Source: JBLNCE01 sp050260415
GTDB taxonomy: Bacteria > Bacillota > UBA4882 > JAAYXC01
NCBI GenBank assembly: GCA_050260415.1
Contig: JBLNCE010000150.1
Location: forward strand, 9,537-73,536
DNA: 64,000 nucleotides
Reading direction: 5' to 3'
Numbering within the stretch: position 1 is the stretch's first letter; each line of letters opens with the position of its first letter. The position numbers and the translations under genes are program-made. Positions 32,889 to 42,193 of the stretch are shown one piece after another. The notes under the pieces were generated by a model. It was not told where the DNA came from. It saw only the letters and a list, made by a program, of their open reading frames with translations, and made no database searches.

Positions 32889-35459
32889 TTGGGACTGAAC
32901 TACAGCATGATGGGTCTAGGCTTTCATTTTTTCGTCCAAGATGACGCCTCCCTAGGCCTCAACAAGATAGGACGCGAATTCGACAACGTGCAGGCCAAGG
33001 CGGAGGAGGCCTTCAATCACGCCAAGGCCGATTTGGATAAATTCGAGAAGAGCCTGGGCGCCTTGGGCGAACCCCGCGTGCAGGCGGCTCTTCGCGGTAC
33101 CGGGATGGCCTTGATGGGGATCGGCACCGCCGGCCTGGCCGGGTTAGGCATGGCCGAACAGTCCTATGCTTCGTTCGAGCAAGAAATGCTCAATGCCCGT
33201 TCGGTCGCCCAATGGGCGGAACAGGACTACCAGCGCCTCAGCCGGTTCGCAATCAAGGTCGGCGCGGAGACGAAATTTACGGCCAGCCAGGCCGCGGCGG
33301 CCATCTATGAGATCAGCTCCGCCGGCGTCACGGCGGTCGAGGAGATCGAAAAACTCACCATGGGCGTGGCCGCATTCGCAGCAGCCGGCGGCACGGACAT
33401 GCCCGAAGCCTCCCGCGCCATCGTCTCTGCAGTGAATGGCTTCCGCCTGCCCATGGAGAAGGCGACTCACGTGGCCGACGTGCTCACAAAATCCGTGCAA
33501 CTGAGCATGTTGCGCGCGGAGGAATTGCCCATCGCCGTGGGCAACATGGCCGGAATCGCCGGCCAGGTGGGGCAGTCGGTCGAGTCGGCCATGTCCGGCC
33601 TCATGGCGGCCAGAGCCGTGATCGGATCGGCCGAAGACGCGGCCACGTCTTACCGCGCGGCCATGATGCACCTGATCGCGCCAACGAACGAGGCTTCGCG
33701 CATCCTTGATACGCTCGGCATCAGCCTCCGCGATCCGCAGGGCCGGATGCGGGCTTGGCCGGAGATCATCGAGGAGTTCCAGGCATCCTTCGCCGCGGCC
33801 GGCCCCCTGATCGATCAGTTCAGGCAGTTTGCCGGCGCCAGCGGCGATGAGCTGAAGGCTCTGGCCGAGGCATACGGTATGTCAGGCACACAGATCGAAG
33901 GGCTGGTCACCGCGGCCAATCAGGGGACGCAGGCATTTCAGGACTACGTTATCGCCACCGTCTTCGGCCAGGATGGGATCCGGGCCGTGACGGCCGGCCT
34001 CAATGCGCAGACCGTGGCCATGGTCGGCGGCCGGGAGGTTGCTCTGACCGGCGCAGAGGCTCTGAAATACTGGCAGCAACAACTGGAGGCCAGCGGCGGC
34101 ACCGCGCAGACGGCCGCCGAGGTGCAGATGTCCGGTCTGAAAGGCGCCATGGAGGAACTGAGCGGAAGTATTGAATCGGCGGGGCTGTCTTTGGCCGGCC
34201 CTTTGGCGGGACCCCTCAGGGGTGTGGCCAAATTGCTTACGTTCGTCACAAATATCGTCAATGGGCTGCCGAAGCCGTTACAGGCCGTGGCGTCCTGGTC
34301 GATCCTGCTCGGTTCCACCGGGCTGCTGGCTGGCGGCGGGCTCTTGATGTTCTTGAGCAAGGTCCCGGACATCAAACGGGGCTTGGCGATTACACAGGTC
34401 TTGCTCAAGGACGTGGCGAGCGGGGCTACGATCGCGCGGGCCAAAATGCTGGCGCACGCGGCGGCCATGGGTGTTGTTAAGGTTGCCACCGCGGCTTGGA
34501 CCGGTGTGCAGTGGCTACTCAACGCCAGTCTCTGGGGTTGCCCGATCGTCTGGATCGTGGCAGGTATCGCGGCAGTGGTTGCCGCGGTCGTTTTGCTCGT
34601 GAAGAACTGGCAGAAGGTCGTCGCGGTTCTGACGGGCTGGTGGAACTGGATCAAGACCACCTGGGGCAAGATGCCCGGCTGGTTGAAGTACGTGGTCGGC
34701 GCGGTCCTAGTGGTGGTGATGCCCTTTATCGGGATACCGCTGCTGATCGCATTGCATTGGAAACAAGTCTCCGGGTTCTTCAAGTGGCTTTGGGCTGGAA
34801 TAGTCAGCGTGTTTCAGTCCGTGGTCGGGTTCTTCAAGCGATGGTGGACGGTCGTCCTCGCGGTGCTCTTTCCGTTTATCGGCCTCCCCATTCTCGTTAT
34901 CAAGAATTGGAACAAGATCACGGCCTGGTTCCGCGGCCTGGGAACAACCATTGTGGAATCGATCAAATCGCTGCCGGAGTTGATCGGCGGGCTTTTGAAA
35001 CGCGTCGTTGATGCCATCTTGGGCATTGGCAAGAAGCTTTTTGACGCCGGGAAGAAAGTCTTCGGCGGTTTATGGCAGGGAGTCAAGGACGCGCTTGGCA
35101 TCCACTCGCCGAGTTACATCGAGCGTGCCATGTTCAACGTAGGCGACGCATCGCGCGGAACCCTGACGCAGCTCAAGCGCGACTTCGGGGAGATGAACCG
35201 GCTTTCCGCCAAGCCGTCCGTATCGTTCGTAGGCGGTCAGGTTATCGCCTTCCCGGCGCGTGTGGCGGCTTCTCCCGCGGCAAGCGCGACCGGAGGCAGA
35301 TCCCCGCGGATTGCCAGGCCTGCTGCAGCAGATGCCCGCGGCGGTGGCGCCGTCCGGTCCACCGTCAGACAACCGGTGCAGCTCGTCCTGGACGGCCGGA
35401 TTATCGCCGAAACGGTGCTAGAATTTGCGGAGGACCGGGATGACCGGGAGGTGAGCTGA
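32889..35459 (+). CDS. Tail tape measure protein
   Basis: This 856-residue protein starts at TTG 32889 after AAGGGGGG. It has the TP901-type tape measure core (ASAKVGAETKFTASQ-like: FAIKVGAETKFTASQAAAAI, SSAGVTAVEEIEKLTMGVA, AEELPIAVGNMAG). Hydrophobic segments lie at about 440-690 (VSWSILLGSTGLLAGGGLLM and several Trp-rich repeats), and a C-terminal GIHSPS motif follows. It sets tail length and may form the channel for DNA entry. Confidence 0.93.
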   Translation: MGLNYSMMGLGFHFFVQDDASLGLNKIGREFDNVQAKAEEAFNHAKADLDKFEKSLGALGEPRVQAALRGTGMALMGIGTAGLAGLGMAEQSYASFEQEMLNARSVAQWAEQDYQRLSRFAIKVGAETKFTASQAAAAIYEISSAGVTAVEEIEKLTMGVAAFAAAGGTDMPEASRAIVSAVNGFRLPMEKATHVADVLTKSVQLSMLRAEELPIAVGNMAGIAGQVGQSVESAMSGLMAARAVIGSAEDAATSYRAAMMHLIAPTNEASRILDTLGISLRDPQGRMRAWPEIIEEFQASFAAAGPLIDQFRQFAGASGDELKALAEAYGMSGTQIEGLVTAANQGTQAFQDYVIATVFGQDGIRAVTAGLNAQTVAMVGGREVALTGAEALKYWQQQLEASGGTAQTAAEVQMSGLKGAMEELSGSIESAGLSLAGPLAGPLRGVAKLLTFVTNIVNGLPKPLQAVASWSILLGSTGLLAGGGLLMFLSKVPDIKRGLAITQVLLKDVASGATIARAKMLAHAAAMGVVKVATAAWTGVQWLLNASLWGCPIVWIVAGIAAVVAAVVLLVKNWQKVVAVLTGWWNWIKTTWGKMPGWLKYVVGAVLVVVMPFIGIPLLIALHWKQVSGFFKWLWAGIVSVFQSVVGFFKRWWTVVLAVLFPFIGLPILVIKNWNKITAWFRGLGTTIVESIKSLPELIGGLLKRVVDAILGIGKKLFDAGKKVFGGLWQGVKDALGIHSPSYIERAMFNVGDASRGTLTQLKRDFGEMNRLSAKPSVSFVGGQVIAFPARVAASPAASATGGRSPRIARPAAADARGGGAVRSTVRQPVQLVLDGRIIAETVLEFAEDRDDREVS

Positions 35460-36157
35460 TGCCGTCGCACCCATATGGGATCGACCCGAATCTGACCGGG
35501 TCTCATGCATATGGAGTAGACACCAAACTGGACCCTGCAAAGGCATATGGCGGCGCGTTGCGTCCCGTGCTTGAGGGCCAGGGAGCGGCCGCGACCCAGG
35601 CGACTCCGTTTGCTGCGCCCGCGCGGGCATCGCTCACCCGGATCGACACCGGGGAATCCGTGACGCTATTGGCCAATCCTCACGCTCTGAATGACAGCAA
35701 GGCGGCGGAATACGATAGGCCTGAAGTGTCCAAGGCGGTCGCCCCACCGTTCAAGTTCAAGTTCGGAGGCTCCCGCGACATTACGTTCGCCTTCCGCCTG
35801 ATCGCCCGGGGCAACGTGGATGAGATCGAACAACAGATCAATACCTTACGCAGTTTCACATTACCGGCCGGGCCGGCAAAGGATCCGCCCGTCGTAATGT
35901 TCGTCGCGGGCCAACTACAGGAGAAGGTTCGTGTCATGGAGATCCGTTCGACTGTTGATGCATGGACCCCCGCTTTGCGGCCGCGCGATGTCATGGTCGA
36001 GGTTACCCTATCAGTGGACTACGGCGTCAAACTGCCCGCACAACCAAAGCCCGCGGCCAAGAAAGTCGAGGTCGGCCGGCAGCAAGTACGGGATCGAAGC
36101 AAGACGCAGCAGCCTCCGGCGACGCCGGCACAGCGCGCATTCCCGGGATCCTGGTAG
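35459..36157 (+). CDS. Tail/baseplate tube-adaptor protein (CIS tube or gp53-like)
   Basis: This 232-residue protein precedes a LysM protein, as tube adaptor proteins do in contractile injection systems. Residues 40-205 hold SLTRIDTGESVTLLANPHAL and FKFGGSRDITFAFRLI, typical of that class. The N-terminus has three HPYGID/HAYGVD/KAYGG-type repeats of unknown meaning, and the C-terminus is basic and Pro-rich. It probably links tube and hub. Confidence 0.65.
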   Translation: MPSHPYGIDPNLTGSHAYGVDTKLDPAKAYGGALRPVLEGQGAAATQATPFAAPARASLTRIDTGESVTLLANPHALNDSKAAEYDRPEVSKAVAPPFKFKFGGSRDITFAFRLIARGNVDEIEQQINTLRSFTLPAGPAKDPPVVMFVAGQLQEKVRVMEIRSTVDAWTPALRPRDVMVEVTLSVDYGVKLPAQPKPAAKKVEVGRQQVRDRSKTQQPPATPAQRAFPGSW

Positions 36158-36175
36158 ATCGAGTGGGGTGATAGC

Positions 36176-36394
36176 ATGTTGCACCGGCCGGAGCTTTACG
36201 GGCGCGGCTCTCAATACATCGTCGAGGCCGAAGATTCGCTGTGTAGCTTGGCCAACCGTTACTACGGCAACCCACATCTCTGGTGGGCCATCGCATCGGC
36301 GAACGGGATCAGCGATCCGACCATCGAACCGGAGCCAGGGTCTGTGATCCTCATCCCTGACTACACGGACGTGCTGAAGGTGATCGCGCAATGA
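36176..36394 (+). CDS. LysM-domain baseplate protein (gpX-like)
   Basis: This 72-residue protein is almost entirely one LysM domain: YIVEAEDSLCSLANRYYGNP, WWAIASANGI and PGSVILIPDY. Such small LysM proteins (P2 gpX-like) attach between the tube and the hub. ATGA overlap links it to the next gene. Confidence 0.85.
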   Translation: MLHRPELYGRGSQYIVEAEDSLCSLANRYYGNPHLWWAIASANGISDPTIEPEPGSVILIPDYTDVLKVIAQ

Positions 36395-37197
36395 TTACGG
36401 TCGAGGGAATCACCGCCGATCCCGTCAAGGTCATCTGGGAGACCGATCTGCACTTGATCGCCTCCCTGCAAATCGTTTATCCGGGAGACGCCGAGGTGCC
36501 GTTGGCCACGGGGCAGGCAATGCCGGAAGTCTCCTTTGGAGAGCCGGGGAACCTGCAGAAACTGGCCGGTTACCTGGTTCACCGAACGCGGGCCAAGGAA
36601 CAACTCGTCGTCATCGCCCACGAATTCGGCGGGGCCTGGCGGGATCGGAATCGAGCCCTGTGGTCCGGCCCGCGAGCGGAAGCCCTGCGCCAGGTTCTGG
36701 CCCGGCACGGAGAGCGCGCCGCGCAGATCGCCGCACCCGGTGGGCAAAAGCTTTATACGCAACACGAATCCGATATCGCCTTCCTGTACCGCCTGGCGGG
36801 CAATATCCCGATCTGGCGAGACGAGCAGGGTCGCGTCAATGTGGCGGCGCCATCCCGAATCGAGGTACGGGACATCATCGAGTACGCGCCCGCGGCCGCG
36901 CCTGCACGGCGATATGTGGCCGCCGGCATCACGCCGGACGGCAAGGCATTCGAGATCGCAGTCGGGTCAGGGCTGACGGTGCGGGTAACCGAGGCCTTCC
37001 ACACGCCGGCAGAGGCTAAGGATCACCTGGAACGGTTGCACCAGGCCGAGGCTCGCGGCAGGCTCGTGGCCATGGGGCAGGCGGGGATCAGGGCCGGCTG
37101 TACGGTTGTTCTGTCGACCGGCCAGGAGCATCTGGTCATCCGAGCCACACATGAGGTGGTGGGCGCTGCATGGACAGTCATCTGCTCCCTGGCGTAA
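36391..37197 (+). CDS. Baseplate hub protein (gpD-like)
   Basis: This 268-residue protein lies between LysM and spike genes. GEPGNLQKLAGYLVHRTRAK, ESDIAFLYRLAGNIPIW and NVAAPSRIEVRDII match gpD/gp27-like baseplate hubs, which carry the spike. It overlaps the spike gene by 28 bases. Confidence 0.75.
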   Translation: MITVEGITADPVKVIWETDLHLIASLQIVYPGDAEVPLATGQAMPEVSFGEPGNLQKLAGYLVHRTRAKEQLVVIAHEFGGAWRDRNRALWSGPRAEALRQVLARHGERAAQIAAPGGQKLYTQHESDIAFLYRLAGNIPIWRDEQGRVNVAAPSRIEVRDIIEYAPAAAPARRYVAAGITPDGKAFEIAVGSGLTVRVTEAFHTPAEAKDHLERLHQAEARGRLVAMGQAGIRAGCTVVLSTGQEHLVIRATHEVVGAAWTVICSLA

Positions 37198-37670
37198 AGC
37201 CCAAGTTGTTCGGCAAATACCGCGGCATCGTGGCCGTAGGTAAAGATCCAACAGGCAAGGGCCGGATCAAGGTAAAGATCCCGGCCCTGTTTGGTTTCAA
37301 AATCATGGACGCCTGGGCCTATCCGGTCCTGCCACCGCAGTTCGTCGGCGTTGATGTCGGGGAGACCGGCAAGTTGCAGTTTGATTGGCACGATGCCTCA
37401 CTCAATGCACCGTCCATGGACTCGCCATCACTCAACGGCGTCGCGCAGGCCGGCGCTCAGGTAGTGCCCGGGACGATCAGCGCGTCAACGGCTACAGCAT
37501 CGTCGCTGACCGCAGAGCCCGGCAATGCGGGGACGTTCGTCCGCAAGAAGTTGCCATCGATTATCCCGGTCGAACCAGCCTCATGGGAGATCCCCGTGGG
37601 TACCGGCGTCTGGGTCGAGTTCGAGGCCGGGGATCCGGACAAGCCGATCTGGGTCGGGTTCTGGAAGTAA
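37170..37670 (+). CDS. Baseplate spike protein (gpV/gp5 OB-fold)
   Basis: This 166-residue protein has the gp5-like OB-fold pattern: YRGIVAVGKDPTGKGRIKVK, then MDAWAYPVLPP and a closing VGTGVWVEFEAGDPDKPIWV. It likely forms the trimeric spike base that pierces the envelope. No long beta-helix is visible, so the tip is short or on another protein. Confidence 0.85.
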   Translation: MDSHLLPGVKPKLFGKYRGIVAVGKDPTGKGRIKVKIPALFGFKIMDAWAYPVLPPQFVGVDVGETGKLQFDWHDASLNAPSMDSPSLNGVAQAGAQVVPGTISASTATASSLTAEPGNAGTFVRKKLPSIIPVEPASWEIPVGTGVWVEFEAGDPDKPIWVGFWK

Positions 37671-37686
37671 AGTAGGGGGTGAGCGC

Positions 37687-38061
37687 GTGCTGTTCCCGCT
37701 ATTACACAACGGTGATGGCGCGTTCGCCTGGCCGGCGACGGAGATCGAGGAGATCGCGGCCACGATCCGGGTGATCCTGACGGTCATACCAGGCCAACAC
37801 CAGCGTCTGCCCGACTTCGGCAACCACGCGGCGCTGCTCTTGTTCAGGAACCCGGGGCCGGGCCTGGAAGAGCGGATCTCGGCGTTGATCAAGTTCGACA
37901 TCGAGACCTGGGAGCCGCGGGCGCAGGTGGATTCGGTCGTCTCGGTCTACGACGATACGACGGCCAGCTATTACGTGGAGATCACCTGGTCGCCGAAGAT
38001 ATCCCCGGCCAACACACAACAGCGGATGTCTATCAGCCTCAGCCCTGAGGGGGTGTCCTGA
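37687..38061 (+). CDS. Baseplate wedge protein (gpW/gp25-like)
   Basis: This 124-residue protein contains EEIAATIRVILTVIPGQHQR and LPDFGNHAALLLFRNPG, the pattern of gpW/gp25 lysozyme-like baseplate proteins. GTG 37687 follows GGGGGTGA by five bases. The stop overlaps the gpJ ATG. Confidence 0.9.
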   Translation: MLFPLLHNGDGAFAWPATEIEEIAATIRVILTVIPGQHQRLPDFGNHAALLLFRNPGPGLEERISALIKFDIETWEPRAQVDSVVSVYDDTTASYYVEITWSPKISPANTQQRMSISLSPEGVS

Positions 38062-39461
38062 TGGCCCGGACTTATACTGAGATTGCTACCGAATTACGAC
38101 AGCGCGCCCGGCAACGCTGGCCGGCCTGGAATATGACCGCCGAGCACGTGGGCAATGTCATCCTGGATGGCGTTGCCGATGTGGTTGAGAAGAAGGAGTA
38201 CGAGCAAGACGAACTCCTCGACAATGTAATGCCGGATACTACCTCGAGTTACGCCCGGCTGCTGCAATGGTCGCGTCTGCTCGGATATCCTGTCGCCTCG
38301 GCGGCGCCGGCTGAGGTTGAGCTGACGTTCTCCGTCGCCTCGGCAGCGCCGCTTGCCATCACAATCCCGGCGGGGACAAAAGTCACCACGGCTGGCCCGG
38401 ATCCCATCGTTTTTACCACTCTGGCGACCGTCCAGATCGCGGTCGGGCAGACGCAGGTCACCGTGGCCGCGCGGCAAGTCGAAGAACATTCCGAATCTCA
38501 TACTGCGACGGGCGAACCGAACCAGACGTACAGCACGCTCCAGGGGCCGGTCTGGCTGGACAGCCTGCGCGTCTCCGTGGCCGGCGTCGAATGGGCGCTC
38601 GTGAACGACCTATTGGAGAGCGGCAACGCCGATCAGCACTATATGGCCGAGATCCAGGAGGACGGCAGAGTCTGGGTTGAGTTTGGCAACGGCTTACGGG
38701 GCATGGCCCCCGGCGCAGGTATCCAGATCGAGATCGCCTATCAGGCGACGCGCGGTGCGGTCGGCAACGTCGTGGCCGGCGCGCTGACCGTGATCGATTC
38801 GCCACTCTACGACGCCGCCGGATACCTGGCGGATGTCTCGGTGGTCAATGTCGAGGACGCCACAGGCGGTCAGGACCAAGAGGACATGAACCACGTGCGT
38901 GACTCCCTGCCGCGCTGGGTCGTGACCAGCCGCCGCTGCGTGACCCCGACCGACTTCGAGGCGGCGGCCGAGTCCGTTGTCGGCGTGCTACGCGCGAAGG
39001 CGATGAATCACGATGACGACGCCAGTATCCCGAGCTTGACCATCCTGCTTTACGTGCTGCCGGAAGGCGGCGGCGCCCCCGGCCAGGCGCTCCTGGATGC
39101 GGTCACAGAGGAGTGCACGGTCAACCGTCCCAGGATCGCTACTCTGGTCCTGGACGTCCAGGCAGTTAAATACAAGACGGCCAATGTCACCGTGCAGGTG
39201 ACCAAGGAGGCCGGCTACGAGAACGCCGCGGTCCAGGCTGCCGTGGAGGCTGCAATAGATGCCTTCTTCGATTTTGCAAGGCTGGAGAACGAGGCCTATG
39301 CAATCAACTGGGGCAAGCCCATCTACCGAGCGAAACTGACGGCTTGGCTCACAAGCGTCCCCGGCGTGGCCAATGTGGACCTGACGGAGCCGGCGGCGGA
39401 TGTGATCCCCGCAGCAGATGAGATCCCCGCACTTGGGACGGTGAGCGTCAATGTTATCTAA
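38061..39461 (+). CDS. Baseplate J-like protein
   Basis: This 466-residue protein has the gpJ pattern: PDTTSSYARLLQWSRLLGYP, VELTFSVASAAPLAITIPAG and WVEFGNGLRGMAPGAGIQIE, then GGQDQEDMNHVRDSLPRWV and AVTPTDFE-like CVTPTDFEAAAESVVGVLRA. It forms the wedge ring of the baseplate. The gene is longer than P2 J (about 300 residues), as in Mu gp47-like proteins. Confidence 0.92.
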   Translation: MARTYTEIATELRQRARQRWPAWNMTAEHVGNVILDGVADVVEKKEYEQDELLDNVMPDTTSSYARLLQWSRLLGYPVASAAPAEVELTFSVASAAPLAITIPAGTKVTTAGPDPIVFTTLATVQIAVGQTQVTVAARQVEEHSESHTATGEPNQTYSTLQGPVWLDSLRVSVAGVEWALVNDLLESGNADQHYMAEIQEDGRVWVEFGNGLRGMAPGAGIQIEIAYQATRGAVGNVVAGALTVIDSPLYDAAGYLADVSVVNVEDATGGQDQEDMNHVRDSLPRWVVTSRRCVTPTDFEAAAESVVGVLRAKAMNHDDDASIPSLTILLYVLPEGGGAPGQALLDAVTEECTVNRPRIATLVLDVQAVKYKTANVTVQVTKEAGYENAAVQAAVEAAIDAFFDFARLENEAYAINWGKPIYRAKLTAWLTSVPGVANVDLTEPAADVIPAADEIPALGTVSVNVI

Positions 39462-42111
39462 GTACGGCATCCGGAAGACTCTGCAATTCAAGGCCTGGGA
39501 ACAAGCTTATGCCACGGATCTCGACCCGGCCGGGTTCGCGAGGCCGGACCGGTACCTGCACCTGGCCCATGATATAAGTGCGCAGTTTTCGCGGCCGTCT
39601 ACGGCGTGTGAACCGCAGGTGGGGGTTGGTGTTGTACGGTATAGGCCAGGGCCGTGGGCGGGAAGTCTGGCGGCCGTGACGGAGGAAGGCACTACGAACC
39701 TTCTTACGGCTAATCAGGCAAGCGTGGAGACGAATACAGCAGGATTTGTCCCGGTGTTGGGAGCAACTATCTCTAGGGACGTGACCGAATATTGGCATGG
39801 GGCCGCAAGCCTGAAAGTAATTACACCTGGAGCTGTACAAAATGAAGGGGTTTACGCTGATAACACGGCAGTATCAGCGACAACTGTTTATACCGGAAGC
39901 GCACATGTGAAGGCTCCTGCTGGGGCTGTTCTACACATTCAACTATCCGACGGAATAGATTTCGCTACTACGAAAGTGTTCACGGCAACTGGTAGTTGGC
40001 AAAGAGTTAGTGTTACCCATACAACTGACGCGCATACCAGTTTAAGGCTCTATATTAGAACTAATACCACTGTCCAAGCCATCACCTTCTACGTCGACGG
40101 CCTGGATATTCGCCAAGCGGCTTACCCTACTTCCTGGCATCCCCCCGGCACCTCCCGCGCCGCCGAACGGGTCTGGGTGCCGACATACGTTGCGGACGCG
40201 ATTAACCCGACGAACCTGGTATCGGCTGACGTAAGCACGTGTGCGAATGGAATAACTGGTCTTGCGTCAGTTAACGACGCGTTTACATTATCCTGGGATC
40301 AAACAACGGGATGGGACGACAGCAAGAGCTGTAAAGCGGTTAGCAATATAACAGGCACAGCGACGATTAACAATGCCGCCTCGACCGGTCGTATATCGGT
40401 GGCGCCTGGGCAAAAATTGCGCGCCCAGGTGCGAATAAAAGGGCAAACGGCTCCTGGGCGGACTGCGACTATAAGGATCGAATGGCGAAAAGCTGACGGA
40501 TCATACCTGTCATATGGAGGGCTGAGTTCAGCAATCGATATTAGCTCGGGCAATTGGACGTTGTTATCGTCAGGAGAGGCAATTGCACCAGAAGGGGCAG
40601 TTTACGCGAATATATCTGTGTATGTACTTAATGCTCAGCTAGGGGAAACCGTCTGGTGGGACGGCGCGATGATGTACCGATCTGAGTACGGTGTGCGAAG
40701 CTACGTCCCGTCTGGATGTAGGCAGATTCTGAACGCCGTAACGGGGTCACTGGAAATCATGGTAAACGTGACTCCTGAGCTAAAGCGACAGATCCAGGTG
40801 CCTTCATTACAATATCCACGTGTTTTTAACGTAACGAGGGTTGGCAATGATTTGTATGCATTTGCGATGTGGCATAATCCGACTGTGGCTAGTTTCAGAG
40901 TAGCTACTAGAGACGATGCTGGCAACATGGCTGACGGGATCATTGATGACGCGCTACTGCCTGACGGTTATCACAGGCTACGGTTTACTTGGTCAGAAAC
41001 TGTGCTAAAAGTATTCATTGACGAGGTTCCGGTGCCTGTACTGACAATAAACGGTCATCGCTTGCCGTCTGCGCTCGCGGAAAGGTTTGACGTGCTCAGC
41101 GAACGCGGGTTGAATTATTTCGGCAACACGACAGCTTGTGACCTACGGTTTAGCAGCGTAGATCGGTCAGCGGAAACGCCACCGTCCATGATGGGGCCTT
41201 TGCCAGTGGACGCCAACACTACGCTCCTATGCCCGCTAAACGGCGACCTTGAAAACAAAGCCCATCACGTCGCCTCCGGTTCCTACGTCGCCCTGCTCGA
41301 CGCGGGCACACCCAAGACGATCTGGAGAGATCTCCGGCTGTCCGGGCAAGATCTTGGCACGGTCGCGATCAAGACCCGTATCTCCGAAGATGGCGAGAAT
41401 TGGACTGCCCAGGTGGACGGCGTGGCCGGCGGCGCGGGGCATCTCCTGGAAGCGACGTTGACGCTCACACCCCAAAGCGGGCAGATCATCAGTCCCACGG
41501 TCGATGTACTGTTTGTGGACTATCTTATCCCAGCGCGCAGCCTCCCCATCCCGCTCAAAGATTTCGATCCGGAATTGGCTCTGCTCTGTGAGGTCATCGG
41601 GGAGGGATTGGCCGATCTGCAGCCTGGGCAGGCACTTGACGGGCTCCTGTCCGTGTCCAGCATGTCCGACGCGCAGGTCGCCCGATGGCTCAAGATCCTC
41701 GGGTGGAAACAGCGATGGCTGACGGACAAGCGCCGGCTGCTCAAGGCGCTCCTGACGCTCTACCGGCATGGCGGCACGGTGCCGGGCCTGGTCAACGGGA
41801 TCAAGCATTTTATTGGGCTTAACGTGGTCAAGGTCTGGGAGGCGTGGCCCGAGGCATACGCCCTGAGCCAGACGCTGACCGACGAGGAGAAGCGCGAGAT
41901 CGTAGTCTACATATCCAACCACCCCTATGGCGAGAACACCCTGGCCATGGTACCCTATGCTCAGCAGGTGGTGGATCTGCTAAAGCCGGCCCATGCACAT
42001 GCGGTGGCAACGGTGCATAGGAACAAGGTACAGGACATTGGTCACGTCCTGATAACCGACTCGCGCATTTACCGACAAACCGTGCAGTACGTGACGTATC
42101 TTCCCCTGTAA
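39451..42111 (+). CDS. Tail protein I-type protein with inserted carbohydrate-binding/LamG-like modules
   Basis: In this 886-residue protein the last 200 residues (LLTLYRHGGTVPGLVNGIKH, KPAHAHAVATV) are gpI-like. The central part (residues about 70-590) holds CBM-like beta modules: NLLTANQASVETNTAGF, EYWHGAASLKVIT, GSWQRVSVTHTTDAHTSLRL, then a LamG-like FRVATRDDAGNMADGI and YHRLRFTWSETVLKVFIDEV. Base composition drops in that part compared with the flanks, suggesting exchange. It likely contacts the host wall carbohydrate. The modular reading is inferred from repeats and strand pattern. Confidence 0.75.
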   Translation: MLSKYGIRKTLQFKAWEQAYATDLDPAGFARPDRYLHLAHDISAQFSRPSTACEPQVGVGVVRYRPGPWAGSLAAVTEEGTTNLLTANQASVETNTAGFVPVLGATISRDVTEYWHGAASLKVITPGAVQNEGVYADNTAVSATTVYTGSAHVKAPAGAVLHIQLSDGIDFATTKVFTATGSWQRVSVTHTTDAHTSLRLYIRTNTTVQAITFYVDGLDIRQAAYPTSWHPPGTSRAAERVWVPTYVADAINPTNLVSADVSTCANGITGLASVNDAFTLSWDQTTGWDDSKSCKAVSNITGTATINNAASTGRISVAPGQKLRAQVRIKGQTAPGRTATIRIEWRKADGSYLSYGGLSSAIDISSGNWTLLSSGEAIAPEGAVYANISVYVLNAQLGETVWWDGAMMYRSEYGVRSYVPSGCRQILNAVTGSLEIMVNVTPELKRQIQVPSLQYPRVFNVTRVGNDLYAFAMWHNPTVASFRVATRDDAGNMADGIIDDALLPDGYHRLRFTWSETVLKVFIDEVPVPVLTINGHRLPSALAERFDVLSERGLNYFGNTTACDLRFSSVDRSAETPPSMMGPLPVDANTTLLCPLNGDLENKAHHVASGSYVALLDAGTPKTIWRDLRLSGQDLGTVAIKTRISEDGENWTAQVDGVAGGAGHLLEATLTLTPQSGQIISPTVDVLFVDYLIPARSLPIPLKDFDPELALLCEVIGEGLADLQPGQALDGLLSVSSMSDAQVARWLKILGWKQRWLTDKRRLLKALLTLYRHGGTVPGLVNGIKHFIGLNVVKVWEAWPEAYALSQTLTDEEKREIVVYISNHPYGENTLAMVPYAQQVVDLLKPAHAHAVATVHRNKVQDIGHVLITDSRIYRQTVQYVTYLPL

Positions 42112-42140
42112 CTCTGTCGGCGGGGGAAAGACAAGTGAGA

Positions 42141-42167
42141 GGCCCGGGCATTAGCGCCGGGCCTTTT
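42141..42167 (+). terminator. Hairpin terminator before the fibre gene
   Basis: GGCCCGG (42141-42147) pairs with CCGGGCC (42157-42163) around a nine-base loop, followed by TTTT. It resembles the hairpin at 23961-23986. It may weaken transcription into the fibre gene. Confidence 0.6.
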
Positions 42168-42193
42168 CATGTCCGAATACTGGAGGCGATCGC

